A stretch of 64,000 bases of DNA, from positions 295,253-359,252 of the forward strand of contig NZ_JALJRY010000001.1 in NCBI RefSeq assembly GCF_024519455.1, in the 5' to 3' direction. Below are positions 16,370 through 25,711 of the stretch, piece by piece (the first letter of the stretch is position 1; the number at the start of each line of letters is the position of its first letter). This DNA comes from Streptomyces sp. STR69. Lineage in GTDB: Bacteria; Actinomycetota; Actinomycetes; Streptomycetales; Streptomycetaceae. Below the pieces are notes generated by a model. That model was not told where the DNA came from. It saw only the letters and a program-made list of their open reading frames with translations, and made no database searches. Both the position numbers and the translations under genes were made by a program.

Positions 16370-16714
16370 ATGGAGAAAATCCACATATGGATCCTCCCGG
16401 CGATGATCGTCACCGGATGGATCCTGTCGTGGTGGCGGACATGGCGGATCCGGTGGACCCTGCTGTCCGCCTCGACCGTCGGCTCCGCCCTCTGCATCGC
16501 CTTCGGCGTCCGCACCTACGGCAGACAGGTCAGCTGGGAAGACCTCCGCTGCTCGCATGCCGTCGAGTGCATCGACCAGCACCCGGTCTACTGGATCATG
16601 ACCGGCCTGATCAGCTTCGTCTGCTGCGGGGTGCTGCTGATCGTGACGACGGTGGCCGCGGCGGTCACCTGGTTCGAGAACCGGGCCTCCACAGAACCGG
16701 ATACGGCCGCCTGA
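16370..16714 (+). CDS. Small membrane protein of unknown function
   Basis: 114 residues from ATG 16370 (MEKIHIWILPAMIV). An in-frame ATG at 16358 adds four residues. Three hydrophobic segments are visible (about 4-20, 27-45 and 77-103), with a Trp/Arg-rich loop between the first two (SWWRTWRIRW) and a Cys pair (RCSHAVEC) in the region before the last segment. No family was recognised. It is isolated between the SDR gene and the convergent ychF. Confidence 0.6.
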   Translation: MEKIHIWILPAMIVTGWILSWWRTWRIRWTLLSASTVGSALCIAFGVRTYGRQVSWEDLRCSHAVECIDQHPVYWIMTGLISFVCCGVLLIVTTVAAAVTWFENRASTEPDTAA

Positions 16715-16837
16715 ACACCTTCCGGCCGTCGAACGGCGGTCGGTCTCCCCATCAACCAAGGGGCCGACGCCGAGCAGAGCCGACCCCTTTGACCCGCACG
16801 TTTCCCAGGCCCGCCAACGCGGTGTCGCTTCATCCGC

Positions 16838-17926
16838 TCACACGTTGAACCGGAACTCCACCACATCCCCGTCCTGCATCACATACTCCTTGCCCTCCAT
16901 CCGCGCCTTCCCCTTGGCGCGGGCCTCCGCGACCGAGCCCATCTCCACCAGGTCGGCGAAGGAGATGACCTCCGCCTTGATGAAGCCCTTCTGGAAGTCG
17001 GTGTGGATGACTCCGGCGGCCTCGGGGGCGGTGGCGCCCTTCTTGATGGTCCAGGCTCGGGATTCCTTGGGGCCGGCGGTGAGGTACGTCTGCAGGCCGA
17101 GGGTGTCGAAGCCGACGCGGGCCAGGGTCGTCATACCGGGCTCCTCTACGCCGACCGACTCCAGGAGCTCCATCGCCTCCTCCTCGTCGAGCTCGGCGAG
17201 GTCCGCCTCCAGCTTGGCGTTGAGGAAGATCGCCTCGGCGGGAGCGACCAGGGCACGCTGCTCGGTCTTGAAGTCCTCGTCGACCAGTTCGTCCTCGTCG
17301 ACGTTGAAGACGTAGAGGAAGGGCTTGGTCGTCAGCAGGTGCAGGTCGTGGAGGAGTTCCTCCTTGCCCGAGCCCTGGACGATGCCCTGTGAGAAGAGGG
17401 TGTCACCCTTCTCAAGGATCTCCTGCGCCGCCGCGACCGCCGCGACCTTCGGGCCGATGTCCTTCTTGATGCGGGACTCGCGCTGGAGGCGCGGCAGGAC
17501 CTTCTCGATGGTCTGCAGGTCGGCGAGGATCAGTTCGGTGTTGATCGTCTCGATGTCGTCCTTGGGCGAGACCTTGCCGTCGACGTGCACGACGTTCTCG
17601 TCCTTGAAGGCGCGGATGACCTGGCAGATCGCGTCGGACTCACGGATGTTGGCGAGGAACTTGTTGCCCAGGCCCTCGCCCTCGGAGGCGCCCTTCACGA
17701 TGCCCGCGATGTCGACGAAGTCGACGGTCGCCGGGAGGATCTTCTGCGAGGAGAAGATCTCGGCCAGCTTCGTCAGGCGCGGGTCGGGGACGCCGACCAC
17801 GCCGACGTTCGGCTCGATCGTGGCGAACGGGTAGTTGGCCGCCAGCACGTCGTTCTTGGTCAGGGCGTTGAAAAGGGTCGACTTGCCGACATTCGGCAGG
17901 CCGACGATTCCGATCGTGAGCGACAC
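16838..17926 (-). CDS. ychF: Redox-regulated ATPase YchF (Obg-like, OLA1 family)
   Basis: 362 residues from GTG 17926, with GGGAAG at good spacing. The G1 loop GLPNVGKS, G3 DIAG and the non-canonical G4 (NVDE rather than NKxD, giving ATP preference) identify the universally conserved YchF family. The TGS-like C-terminal domain (GPKESRAWTIKKGATAPEAAGVIHTDF cut here by function, ending VVEFRFNV) is complete. It binds ribosomes and affects stress translation in other bacteria. Upstream frame extension to 17962 is not needed. Confidence 0.96.
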   Translation of the reverse strand: MSLTIGIVGLPNVGKSTLFNALTKNDVLAANYPFATIEPNVGVVGVPDPRLTKLAEIFSSQKILPATVDFVDIAGIVKGASEGEGLGNKFLANIRESDAICQVIRAFKDENVVHVDGKVSPKDDIETINTELILADLQTIEKVLPRLQRESRIKKDIGPKVAAVAAAQEILEKGDTLFSQGIVQGSGKEELLHDLHLLTTKPFLYVFNVDEDELVDEDFKTEQRALVAPAEAIFLNAKLEADLAELDEEEAMELLESVGVEEPGMTTLARVGFDTLGLQTYLTAGPKESRAWTIKKGATAPEAAGVIHTDFQKGFIKAEVISFADLVEMGSVAEARAKGKARMEGKEYVMQDGDVVEFRFNV

Positions 17927-18123
17927 GTTGCGACTTCCCGTACGTGAGAGGCGTGAGAGCACTGGAGGGGACTGCGGGCTGACGGGGACTGAGCCCGGGG
18001 CCGATCAACCAGTCTACGGCGTGAGCCGCCCCGCCCCGGCTCCGCGTCGAACACGTGGCCAAGCTCTGCCCATCGGCGTGTCTCAGGGCCTATTCGGCAC
18101 ATAAACCGACCTAAGTTGGTCCA

Positions 18124-18699
18124 GTGGAGCAACACAGGACACGACCCCCACAGCCCGGCGCGAGACGCGGGGCCCCACCGCTGCCCCCGCAGGCGGGCCG
18201 GGGCCCGAACGGCGGCCCCGCCCGTACGACCCGGCCCGGACCCCAGGCACGCGGCACCGCGCAACGCCGTCCGGCGGCCGTACGACGCCCCGGCCCGGCG
18301 GCGCCCCAGTCCGTACGGCCGTTGCCGAACCCCCGGCTCACCGGGCTCGGCGGCGGCCTGTTCTGCGCGGCCGTGATGGTCGTGCTCGGCTTCCTCGATC
18401 AGCTGCTGTTCGGGGCGTCGCTGACCGTGTACGGCGTGCTGTTCCTGCCGGTGTGCGTGCTGACCGCGGTCTGGATCCGGCGCGGGGACCTGCTGACTGC
18501 GCCGGTCGTCGTGCCGATCGCCTTCGTCGCGGGCCTGTTCCCGGTGGCCGAGGGCAGCGGCGGCCTGGGCAACCGCCTGATGGGCCTGTTCACCGGCCTC
18601 GCCACCCAGGCCGGCTGGCTCTACGGCGGAACGCTCGCCGCAGGCCTCGTCGCGACGGTCCGCAGAATCCAACTGGTGAGGCGGCGCCGACGGGGGTGA
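18124..18699 (+). CDS. DUF6542-type membrane protein with Pro/Arg-rich N-terminus
   Basis: 191 residues from GTG. Residues 1-70 are a basic, proline-rich, disordered cytoplasmic region. Four hydrophobic helices follow (about 74-95, 99-117, 123-140, 155-178), and the protein ends with an Arg-rich tail. The TGLGGGLFCAAVMVVLGFLD segment is typical of Streptomyces proteins next to ychF/ispH. No function is known. A 12-bp hairpin follows directly. Confidence 0.75.
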   Translation: MEQHRTRPPQPGARRGAPPLPPQAGRGPNGGPARTTRPGPQARGTAQRRPAAVRRPGPAAPQSVRPLPNPRLTGLGGGLFCAAVMVVLGFLDQLLFGASLTVYGVLFLPVCVLTAVWIRRGDLLTAPVVVPIAFVAGLFPVAEGSGGLGNRLMGLFTGLATQAGWLYGGTLAAGLVATVRRIQLVRRRRRG

Positions 18700-18740
18700 C
18701 GTCCCGGAGGGGCGGGCCGGAGGTCGGTCCTCCGGGACGT
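18699..18740 (+). terminator. Hairpin terminator
   Basis: ACGTCCCGGAGG (18699-18710) pairs perfectly with CCTCCGGGACGT (18729-18740), with an 18-nt loop. It starts in the stop codon of the membrane protein gene. There is no U tract, as is common in Streptomyces, and it may also terminate ppgK. Confidence 0.65.
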
Positions 18741-18790
18741 CCTCTCCGGCCCTGCCCTCCCCGGCCGTCCCTCCCTTTAGTCGTCCCCCG

Positions 18791-19537
18791 CTAGTCGTCC
18801 CCCGCCGCATGCATCGCCGCCCCCACGATCCCCGCGTTGTTCTGCAGCTGCGCCGGGACGATCTCTGCCTTGATGCCCTCGATGAAGTGCAGGAACTTGT
18901 CTGCCTTGCGGCTGACTCCGCCGCCGATGATGAACAGGTCGGGCGAGAAGAGCATCTCGACATGGGCGAGGTACTTCTGGACCCGGTGGGCCCAGTGCTC
19001 CCAGGTCAGCTCCTCGTCCTCCTTGGCCTTGCTGGACGCCTTCTTCTCGGCGTCGTGGCCGTTCAGCTCAAGGTGGCCCAGCTCCGTGTTCGGCACGAGG
19101 ATGCCGTTGACGAAGAGGGCGCTGCCGATGCCCGTGCCGAAGGTCAGCAGGATCACCGTGCCCTTGTGGCCCTGGCCGGCACCGAAGTGCATCTCGGCGA
19201 CGCCCGCCGCGTCCGCGTCGTTGACAACGGTCACCGGCAGGCCGCCGAGTCTCTCGGCGAACAGCGCGCCCGCGTCCTTGTCGATCCAGCTCTTGTCGAC
19301 GTTCGCCGCCGTACGGATCGTGGCGCCTCCGGTGACCACGCCCGGGAACGTGAGCCCGACCGGTCCCGTCCAGCCGAAGTGGTCGACGACTTCCTTCACG
19401 CCGTCGGCCACCCCGTCCGGTGTCGCCGGGTGCGGGGTCAGCACCTTGCACCGCTCTTGGGTCAATTCGCCCTTGTCCAGGTCCACAGGGGCGCCCTTGA
19501 TCCCGGATCCACCGATGTCCACGCCGAAGATCTGCAT
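18791..19537 (-). CDS. ppgK: Polyphosphate glucokinase (ROK family)
   Basis: 248 residues. The N-terminal phosphate-binding motif DIGGSGIKG (residues 6-14), catalytic [10 protein letters not shown] and the adenosine loop [10 protein letters not shown] match actinobacterial polyphosphate/ATP glucokinases. The Lys-rich insert [15 protein letters not shown] is characteristic of the polyphosphate-dependent type. It phosphorylates glucose to glucose-6-phosphate using polyphosphate or ATP. It lies 29 bp behind ispH and is probably in the same operon. Confidence 0.95.
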   Translation of the reverse strand: MQIFGVDIGGSGIKGAPVDLDKGELTQERCKVLTPHPATPDGVADGVKEVVDHFGWTGPVGLTFPGVVTGGATIRTAANVDKSWIDKDAGALFAERLGGLPVTVVNDADAAGVAEMHFGAGQGHKGTVILLTFGTGIGSALFVNGILVPNTELGHLELNGHDAEKKASSKAKEDEELTWEHWAHRVQKYLAHVEMLFSPDLFIIGGGVSRKADKFLHFIEGIKAEIVPAQLQNNAGIVGAAMHAAGDD

Positions 19538-19566
19538 GGATCCACGCTACGACGAACGACTGACAG

Positions 19567-20583
19567 TCACTGCCCGGAGGGGGTCGTACGGTCGGCGCCC
19601 GTGCGCTCGGCGACCAGTGCCGCCGCCTCTTCGCGCAGGTCCCGGCGGAGTTCCTTGGGCAGCGAGAACGTGATGGACTCCTCGGCCGCCTTGACCAGCT
19701 CGACGTCCGCGTAGCCGCGCACGGACAGCCACTCCAACACCTGTTCGACCAGGATCTCCGGTACCGAGGCGCCCGAGGTCACGCCGACCGTGGTCACGCC
19801 CTCCAGCCAGGCCTCCTCGATCTCGTCGGCGAAGTCCACGAGGTACGCGGCGTCGGCGCCGGAAAGCTTGGCGACCTCGACGAGCCGAATCGAGTTGGAG
19901 GAGTTCCTCGAGCCGACCACGATCACCAGGTCGGCCTCCTCGCCCATCTGCTTCACGGCGAGCTGACGGTTCTGCGTGGCGTAGCAGATGTCGTCGCTGG
20001 GCGGGGAGATGAGCTGCGGGAACTTCTCCTTCAGGGCGTCGACCGTCTCCATGGTCTCGTCCACGGAGAGGGTCGTCTGGGAGAGCCAGACCACCCTGGA
20101 CGGGTCGCGCACCTCGACCTTGGCGACATCGGACGGGCCGTCGACCAGGGTGATGTGGTCGGGGGCCTCCCCGGAGGTGCCGATGACCTCCTCGTGGCCC
20201 TCGTGCCCGATGAGGAGGATGTCGAAGTCGTCGTTGGCGAACCGGACGGCTTCCTTGTGGACCTTGGTCACCAGGGGGCAGGTCGCGTCGATGGTGGCGA
20301 GATTGCCCCGCTTGGCCTCGTCGTGGACGACGGGCGCGACGCCGTGCGCGGAGAACATCACGATGTTCCCCTCGGGGACCTCCTCGGTCCGCTCGACGAA
20401 GATGGCGCCCTTCTTCTCCAGGGTCTGGACGACGTACTTGTTGTGCACGATCTCGTGCCGGACGTAGATCGGAGCCCCGTACTGCTCAAGGGCTTTCTCG
20501 ACGGCGATCACGGCGCGGTCCACACCCGCGCAGTAGCCCCGGGGGGCGGCGAGCAGGACACGGCGGCCAGACGAAGCAGTCAT
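19567..20583 (-). CDS. ispH: 4-hydroxy-3-methylbut-2-enyl diphosphate reductase (IspH)
   Basis: 338 residues from ATG 20583 (MTASSGRR). It is the last enzyme of the MEP pathway, making IPP and DMAPP with a [4Fe-4S] cluster. The three cluster cysteines are Cys18 (RGYCAGVDR), Cys102 (DATCPLV) and Cys200 ([10 protein letters not shown]), and SRNSSNS supplies substrate-binding serines. It is the first gene of an apparent ispH-ppgK operon and is divergent from the permease gene. Confidence 0.97.
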   Translation of the reverse strand: MTASSGRRVLLAAPRGYCAGVDRAVIAVEKALEQYGAPIYVRHEIVHNKYVVQTLEKKGAIFVERTEEVPEGNIVMFSAHGVAPVVHDEAKRGNLATIDATCPLVTKVHKEAVRFANDDFDILLIGHEGHEEVIGTSGEAPDHITLVDGPSDVAKVEVRDPSRVVWLSQTTLSVDETMETVDALKEKFPQLISPPSDDICYATQNRQLAVKQMGEEADLVIVVGSRNSSNSIRLVEVAKLSGADAAYLVDFADEIEEAWLEGVTTVGVTSGASVPEILVEQVLEWLSVRGYADVELVKAAEESITFSLPKELRRDLREEAAALVAERTGADRTTPSGQ

Positions 20584-20690
20584 GCGTCCCATCGTAAGGC
20601 CGCGCTCGACGGGTCAAAGATCGCGCCGGTGGAGAGACTGGCGGTGGAGTGGGAGGGGCGGGGCCGGACACGACGTACGGGAGACGCGAG

Positions 20691-22091
20691 ATGGCGGACA
20701 CGGGCACGGGCACGGGCACGGATACGGATACGACGACCACCGCCGACGAGGGGCCTCAACTGCGGCGCAGCCTCGGTTTCCGCGATCTCGTCGTCTACGG
20801 GCTGCTGTTCATCGCCCCCATGGCGCCGGTCGGCGTGTTCGGCACCCTGGACGCCAAGTCGCACGGCGCGGTCGCGCTGGTCTACATCGTGGCGACGGTC
20901 GCGATGGCGTTCACCGCTTTCAGCTACGCGCAGATGGTGCGGGTCGTCCCCCAGGCGGGCTCGGTGTTCGCCTACGCGCGCGTGGGGCTCGGCAGGGAGG
21001 CCGGGTTCGTCGCCGGCTGGATGGCGATGCTGGACTACGTCCTGATCCCCGCCGTCGCCTACCTCTTCTCCGGGATCGCCATGAACGCGCTGGTCCCGGA
21101 CGTCTCCCGGTGGGTGTGGACCGCGCTGGCGGTCGTCCTCACGACGTGCCTCAACCTCTGGGGAGTGCGGGCCGCCGCGCGCGTGGGCTTCCTGGTGCTC
21201 GCGATGGAGATCGTCGTCCTGGTCGTCTTCACCGTGTCGGCGATCGTCGTCCTCGCGCGCGACGGCGCCGAACGGGGCTGGCTGTCACCACTCTCCGGGG
21301 ACGGCACCCAGGGCGCGTTCGCGCTGTCGGCGGTGATCGGCGCGGTCTCCGTCGCCGTGCTCTCCTACCTGGGCTTCGACGCGGTCGCCACCTTCGCGGA
21401 GGAGGTCACCGGCGGCTCCGAGAAGGTCGCCAGGGCGCTGCTGTTCTGCCTCGCGCTGGCCGGTGTCCTGTTCATCACCCAGACGTACCTGGTGGCTCTC
21501 CTGGAGCCGACGACTTCCGCACAGCTCGCCGCCGACGCCGGAAAGCAGGGATCGGCGTTCTACGACGCGGTCGACGTGTCGGTGGGCAACTGGCTGCACA
21601 ACCTGGTGGCCGTCAGCAAGGCGATCGGCGCGGCCTTCGCGGCGCTCGTCGGGCAGGCCGCGGCGGGGCGCCTGGTGTTCGCGATGGCCCGCGACCGACG
21701 GCTGCCCCGCGCCCTGTCGAAGACCGACGACGGGGTACCGCGGGTCGCACTGCTGTCGGCGGCCCTCATCACGCTGATCGCGGCGGTCTGGGCGGCACGG
21801 CGCGACGACGGGCTCGACCAGCTGGTGTCGGTCGTCGACATCGGCGCGCTGACCGCCTTCACGCTGCTGCACGCGAGCGTGGTGGGCTGGTTCGCGGTAC
21901 GCCGCCGGGGAGGGCCGGTGGTGTGGTGGCGGCACGTCCTGGTTCCGGTGCTGGGGGCGGCGATCACCGTCGCGGTGATCTTGGAGGCGTCCGGCACCGC
22001 ACAGGTGGTCGGCGCGGTCTGGTTGGCGATCGGGCTGGTGGTGCTCGCAGTGCAGGGCAACCGGAACAAGGCCGACACGGAGACCGGTTGA
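20691..22091 (+). CDS. APC family amino-acid permease
   Basis: 466 residues from ATG 20691, preceded by GGGAG. Twelve or so hydrophobic helices are visible. The start of helix 1 ([19 protein letters not shown]) and the [14 protein letters not shown] segment in the middle are typical of the APC superfamily. The substrate is not deducible. The N-terminal cytoplasmic tail is a Thr-Gly/Thr-Asp repeat encoded by a hexanucleotide tract (20700-20729). It is divergent from ispH and 58 bp ahead of xseA. Confidence 0.9.
   Translation: MADTGTGTGTDTDTTTTADEGPQLRRSLGFRDLVVYGLLFIAPMAPVGVFGTLDAKSHGAVALVYIVATVAMAFTAFSYAQMVRVVPQAGSVFAYARVGLGREAGFVAGWMAMLDYVLIPAVAYLFSGIAMNALVPDVSRWVWTALAVVLTTCLNLWGVRAAARVGFLVLAMEIVVLVVFTVSAIVVLARDGAERGWLSPLSGDGTQGAFALSAVIGAVSVAVLSYLGFDAVATFAEEVTGGSEKVARALLFCLALAGVLFITQTYLVALLEPTTSAQLAADAGKQGSAFYDAVDVSVGNWLHNLVAVSKAIGAAFAALVGQAAAGRLVFAMARDRRLPRALSKTDDGVPRVALLSAALITLIAAVWAARRDDGLDQLVSVVDIGALTAFTLLHASVVGWFAVRRRGGPVVWWRHVLVPVLGAAITVAVILEASGTAQVVGAVWLAIGLVVLAVQGNRNKADTETG
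20700..20729 (+). repeat. Hexanucleotide tandem repeat in permease N-terminus
   Basis: Three ACGGGC units followed by two ACGGAT units encode (Thr-Gly)3(Thr-Asp)2. Gain or loss of units would keep the frame, so copy number may vary between strains. Confidence 0.7.
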
Positions 22092-22119
22092 GGGTCGCAC
22101 GCTCCTCACCTCGACCGCG

Positions 22120-22142
22120 TTGTCAGCGGCGGCCGTTACTCT
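22120..22142 (+). promoter_or_regulatory. RecA-independent DNA-damage (PafBC-type) promoter of xseA
   Basis: TTGTCAGCG (22120-22128), 8-nt spacer, TACTCT (22137-22142) fits the RecA-NDp consensus tTGTCRgtg-N8-TAnnnT known from mycobacteria, with one mismatch. The ATG of xseA starts 8 nt after the -10, implying a very short or absent leader. Confidence 0.6.
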
Positions 22143-22149
22143 CGGGCGC

Positions 22150-23367
22150 ATGGCTCTCAACACGGCTCCGGACGCCCCGCTCCCCGTCGGTGAGGTCTCC
22201 CGGCTGATCGGCGGGTGGATCGACCGGCTCGGCGCGGTGTGGGTCGAGGGCCAGATCACCCAGCTGTCGCGGCGGCCCGGTGCCGGTGTCGTGTTCCTGA
22301 CGCTGCGCGACCCGTCGTACGACATCTCGGTGAGCGTGACGTGCTTCCGGCAGGTGTTCGACGAGATCGCGGATGTCGTCAGCGAGGGCGCTCGGGTGGT
22401 CGTCCTCGCGAAGCCCGAGTGGTACGCGCCGCGTGGGCAGTTGTCGTTGCGGGCCACGGAGATAAGGCCGGTCGGGGTCGGTGAACTCCTCGCGCGCCTT
22501 GAGCAGTTGAAGAAGTCGCTGGCCGCGGAGGGGCTGTTCGCGGCCGACCGGAAGAAGCCGCTGCCGTTCCTGCCCCAGCTCATCGGGCTGGTCTGCGGGC
22601 GGGCCTCGGCGGCCGAGCGGGATGTGCTGGAGAACGCGCGGCACCGCTGGCCCGCCGTCCGCTTCGAGGTGCGCAACGTGCCGGTGCAGGGTGTGCACGC
22701 CGTGCCGCAGGTCGTGCAGGCCGTGAAGGAGTTGGACGCGCTCGACGGCGTGGACGTGATCATCGTGGCGCGCGGCGGAGGCAGTGTGGAGGACCTGCTG
22801 CCGTTCTCCGACGAGCAGTTGGTGCGGGCCGTGTCGGCCTGTCGTACGCCCGTGGTGTCCGCGATCGGGCACGAGCCCGACAACCCGCTCCTGGACTACG
22901 TGGCCGACCTGCGCGCCTCCACCCCGACCGACGCGGCGAAGAAGGTCGTACCGGATGTCGGCGAGGAGTACGAGCGCGTACGGCAGTTGCGCGACCGGGC
23001 GCGGCGGTGTGTGGTGGCGTTCGTCGACCGGGAGGAACGCGGGCTGGCGCAGGCGCTGGCACGGCCGTCGATAGAGGATCCGCACCGGATGATCGACGAG
23101 CGGGCGGATCATGTCGCCGCGCTCCTCGGCCGCGGCCGGCGCACCCTCGGTCACCTCCTGGACCGCGCCGACTCTGAGCTGACCCACACGCACGCGCGCG
23201 TGGTGGCCCTCTCCCCCGCGGCGACCCTGAAGCGGGGGTACGCGGTACTGCAGAAGGCCGACGGACACGCCGTCCGGGACCCGGAAGAGGTGGCGGCGGA
23301 CGAGGTGCTGCGGGCGCGGGTCGCCGAGGGTGAGTTCACGGTTCGAGTCGACACGGCACATGCATAG
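22150..23367 (+). CDS. xseA: Exodeoxyribonuclease VII large subunit
   Basis: 405 residues from ATG 22150. N-terminal OB-fold ([25 protein letters not shown] cut here at its known motif), then the nuclease core with [13 protein letters not shown] and [17 protein letters not shown], which carry the conserved Asp, Gly and His residues of XseA. The C-terminus ([15 protein letters not shown]) is typical. With XseB it degrades single-stranded DNA to oligonucleotides in mismatch and damage repair. A DNA-damage-type promoter abuts the gene. Confidence 0.96.
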   Translation: MALNTAPDAPLPVGEVSRLIGGWIDRLGAVWVEGQITQLSRRPGAGVVFLTLRDPSYDISVSVTCFRQVFDEIADVVSEGARVVVLAKPEWYAPRGQLSLRATEIRPVGVGELLARLEQLKKSLAAEGLFAADRKKPLPFLPQLIGLVCGRASAAERDVLENARHRWPAVRFEVRNVPVQGVHAVPQVVQAVKELDALDGVDVIIVARGGGSVEDLLPFSDEQLVRAVSACRTPVVSAIGHEPDNPLLDYVADLRASTPTDAAKKVVPDVGEEYERVRQLRDRARRCVVAFVDREERGLAQALARPSIEDPHRMIDERADHVAALLGRGRRTLGHLLDRADSELTHTHARVVALSPAATLKRGYAVLQKADGHAVRDPEEVAADEVLRARVAEGEFTVRVDTAHA

Positions 23368-23376
23368 GGTGGGCGG

Positions 23377-23622
23377 ATGACCAGCAAGGTTGACGAAGGT
23401 GCCGGGACGGCAGAGGCGCTCGGGTACGAGCAGGCGCGCGACGAGCTGATCGAGGTCGTACGGCGGCTGGAGGCGGGCGGTACGACGCTGGAGGAGTCGC
23501 TCGCGCTCTGGGAGCGGGGCGAGGAGCTGGCCAAGGTGTGCCGCCGCTGGCTGGACGGGGCCCGGGCGCGACTGGACGCGGCGCTGGCGGAGGAAGAGGC
23601 CGCGGAGGGCGACGCCGAGTAG
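23377..23622 (+). CDS. xseB: Exodeoxyribonuclease VII small subunit
   Basis: 81 residues, the usual size. It shows the helical hairpin signature [19 protein letters not shown], then [22 protein letters not shown]. It starts 9 bp after xseA and is its obligate partner, binding as several copies along the large-subunit coiled coil. Confidence 0.95.
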   Translation: MTSKVDEGAGTAEALGYEQARDELIEVVRRLEAGGTTLEESLALWERGEELAKVCRRWLDGARARLDAALAEEEAAEGDAE

Positions 23623-23793
23623 CGGCGGCGAGCACGGGCAGCGAGCAGCGACAGCGGCGATCTGCTGTGAGGCGGATCACCATGCTCCGGTTTTGGTTGA
23701 ATGTTGAACCTCCCGTCGCGTACGGTCGGCCTCGTCAGCCTATCCGGACCGCGGTCCGGTATCCGCTTCCGGCCCCCCGAGGAAGTTCTCGCC

Positions 23794-24384
23794 ATGTCTC
23801 TCGTTCTTGACCCCGCCGCCCAGGACCTGCTGTTCCGCGAGGCCCGCACCGCGAACACCTTCACCGACGAGCCCGTGACCGACGAGCAGGTCCAGGCGAT
23901 CTACGACCTGGTCAAGTACGGCCCGACCTCGATGAACCAGTCGCCGCTGCGCATCACCCTGGTCCGCTCCCCCGAGGCCCGCGAGCGCCTCGTGCAGCAC
24001 CTCTCCGAGGGCAACCAGAAGAAGACCGCCGCCGCCCCGCTGGTCGCGATCCTCTCCGCGGACAACGAGTTCCACGAGGAACTGCCCAACCTGTTCCCGC
24101 ACTTCCCGCAGGCCAAGGACGCCGTCTTCGGCGAGCGTTCGGTCCGTGAGGGCAACGCCGCGCTGAACGCCGCCCTCCAGGCCGCGTACTTCATCATCGG
24201 CATCCGCGCCGCCGGCCTCGCCGCGGGCCCGATGACCGGTCTCGACTTCGCCGGCGTCCAGAAGGAGTTCCTGGACGACGACCACACCCCGTTCGTCGTC
24301 ATCAACATCGGCAAGCCGGGCGAGGACGCCTGGTTCCCGCGCTCCCCGCGCCTGGCGTACGACGAGGTCGTCACCACCGTCTGA
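23794..24384 (+). CDS. Nitroreductase-fold malonic semialdehyde reductase (RutE/HadB-like)
   Basis: 196 residues from ATG 23794, preceded by GAGGAAG. TFTDEPVTDEQVQAIYDLVK, then KYGPTSMNQSPLRI and GPMTGLDFAGV are typical of the FMN-binding RutE subgroup, which reduces malonic semialdehyde to 3-hydroxypropionate in pyrimidine catabolism. No other rut genes are adjacent, so the physiological substrate is open. A hairpin terminator follows. Confidence 0.85.
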   Translation: MSLVLDPAAQDLLFREARTANTFTDEPVTDEQVQAIYDLVKYGPTSMNQSPLRITLVRSPEARERLVQHLSEGNQKKTAAAPLVAILSADNEFHEELPNLFPHFPQAKDAVFGERSVREGNAALNAALQAAYFIIGIRAAGLAAGPMTGLDFAGVQKEFLDDDHTPFVVINIGKPGEDAWFPRSPRLAYDEVVTTV

Positions 24385-24402
24385 GACGTGTGACACGCAC
24401 AG

Positions 24403-24440
24403 GGCCCCGGCGCGGACAGGACACTGTCCAGGCCGGGGCC
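24403..24440 (+). terminator. Compound hairpin terminator
   Basis: The outer stem GGCCCCGG (24403-24410) pairs with CCGGGGCC (24433-24440). An inner stem GGACAG (24414-24419) pairs with CTGTCC (24424-24429) around a 4-nt loop. It is followed by TTCTG and lies 19 nt after the reductase stop. Nothing else was seen in the remaining bases up to 24649. Confidence 0.7.
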
Positions 24441-24649
24441 TTCTGCATTCGGCGTTGCCGTGACGCTCTGTGCGGCATTAGGGTCCGTGACGTGACTGCC
24501 GGGTCGGCCATGGGCCATTCACGAGTGGGGCACCCGGCCTCGGCGTGAGCACGAGGCGGGCAAGAGCCCCGCCGTTTCTCCTTGTCTTCCCTCCAAGCGC
24601 CCGCACGTGGCGCTCTCATCGGACCCAGGACTCGGAGACCCGCACACAC

Positions 24650-25045
24650 ATGTCACTGCCAACCACCGTCCAGTTGAACCACACCGCCGTCTACGCCATG
24701 GACCGGCAACTGTCGGCCGAGTTCCTCGCCGCGATCCTGGGTCTGGAGGTCGGCGCGCCCTTCGGACCGTTCGTCCCGGTCGACCTGGGCAACGGCGTGA
24801 CGCTCGACTTCTACGAGAAGCGCGACGAGCCGATCCAGCCGCAGCACTACGCGTTCCTCGTGCCCGACGGGCAGTTCGACACCATGATCGGTCGCCTGGA
24901 GGCGGTCGGGGTCACCTACTACGCCGACCCCTACCACCAGGAGCCCGGCCGGACGAACCACCTCTTCGGCGGTCGCGGCGCCTACTTCGAGGACCCGAAC
25001 GGCCACAACATGGAGATCATGACCCGGCCGTACGTCCGGCCGTAG
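24650..25045 (+). CDS. VOC family (glyoxalase/bleomycin-resistance fold) protein
   Basis: 131 residues from ATG 24650 (MSLPTTVQLNHTAVYA). The frame is open upstream to 24545, but that leader is not family-like. Conserved VOC features are the first-strand metal ligand His11, FGPFVPVDLGNGVTLDFYE and the terminal AYFEDPNGHNMEIM with the metal-binding Glu. Enzyme activity is unassigned. It converges on the DUF4245 gene, 19 bp away. Confidence 0.85.
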   Translation: MSLPTTVQLNHTAVYAMDRQLSAEFLAAILGLEVGAPFGPFVPVDLGNGVTLDFYEKRDEPIQPQHYAFLVPDGQFDTMIGRLEAVGVTYYADPYHQEPGRTNHLFGGRGAYFEDPNGHNMEIMTRPYVRP

Positions 25046-25064
25046 CGCGGGGCCGTCCGTCGGG

Positions 25065-25586
25065 CTACTTCGTCTTCAACGCCTGCGCCATCTCGGTCAG
25101 TTGGGCGAAGGAGCCCGTGCCCGCGACGACCGTCGTCGAGCCCTTGTCCGCGAGCACGAGGGCGTCGTAGCGACCGCCGGTGTAGCGGGTCCAGGTGTGG
25201 CCGCCGATGTTCTGGGTGGTCTTCGTCGCGGTGGCGCCCTGGCTGGCGGTGTCGACGAAGTCGGAGGGCTTCTGAGTCGACTGCTCTATCTGCACGTACT
25301 GACCACCGGGGGCACTGAACCCGAGGTGCCAGGCGTCGAACGCGGCGCCGTCGTAGCGGACCGAAGTCGCCTTCCAGCTCTTGGGCAGGCCCTCCGGCGC
25401 CGCCACCGGGTACGGCGCCGCGCGGCGTGCCGTGAGCAGCTCCACGCGGTAGTCGACCCGCTTGACGTCCGGAGCGTGGTCGCTGTGCGGGATGAAGAGG
25501 TAGACGATCGCCGCCGCGATCCCGATCAGGCCCAGGGAGAGAATCATGTCCCGGACCGTCTTCTGCTTGCCGTTCGAACCTGCCAC
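25065..25586 (-). CDS. DUF4245 membrane-anchored protein
   Basis: About 173 residues from GTG 25586 ([15 protein letters not shown]). An ATG at 25619 with a better-spaced AGGGGG is an alternative that adds 11 residues. A short cytoplasmic N-terminus precedes one membrane helix ([19 protein letters not shown]). The extracytoplasmic domain holds the DUF4245 pattern ([22 protein letters not shown], cut to the familiar core). Function is unknown. It is divergent from glpX, as commonly seen in Streptomyces. Confidence 0.82.
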   Translation of the reverse strand: MAGSNGKQKTVRDMILSLGLIGIAAAIVYLFIPHSDHAPDVKRVDYRVELLTARRAAPYPVAAPEGLPKSWKATSVRYDGAAFDAWHLGFSAPGGQYVQIEQSTQKPSDFVDTASQGATATKTTQNIGGHTWTRYTGGRYDALVLADKGSTTVVAGTGSFAQLTEMAQALKTK

Positions 25587-25711
25587 GTCCCTATCGTCGC
25601 AGGTGCCCCGGCCGCTCATCCGTGGGGCCCCCTGCTCATTTTGTCTGCCTGGCGATAGAGTCGTGGCCATACCCTCATCCGGCCGTCGTCGTATCAGAAA
25701 GGTGCGCTCCG

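Noticed and set aside
16760..16795. Terminator between the small membrane gene and ychF
   Set aside because: Only AAGGGG and CCCCTT pair cleanly; the inner bases mismatch too often to claim a stem.
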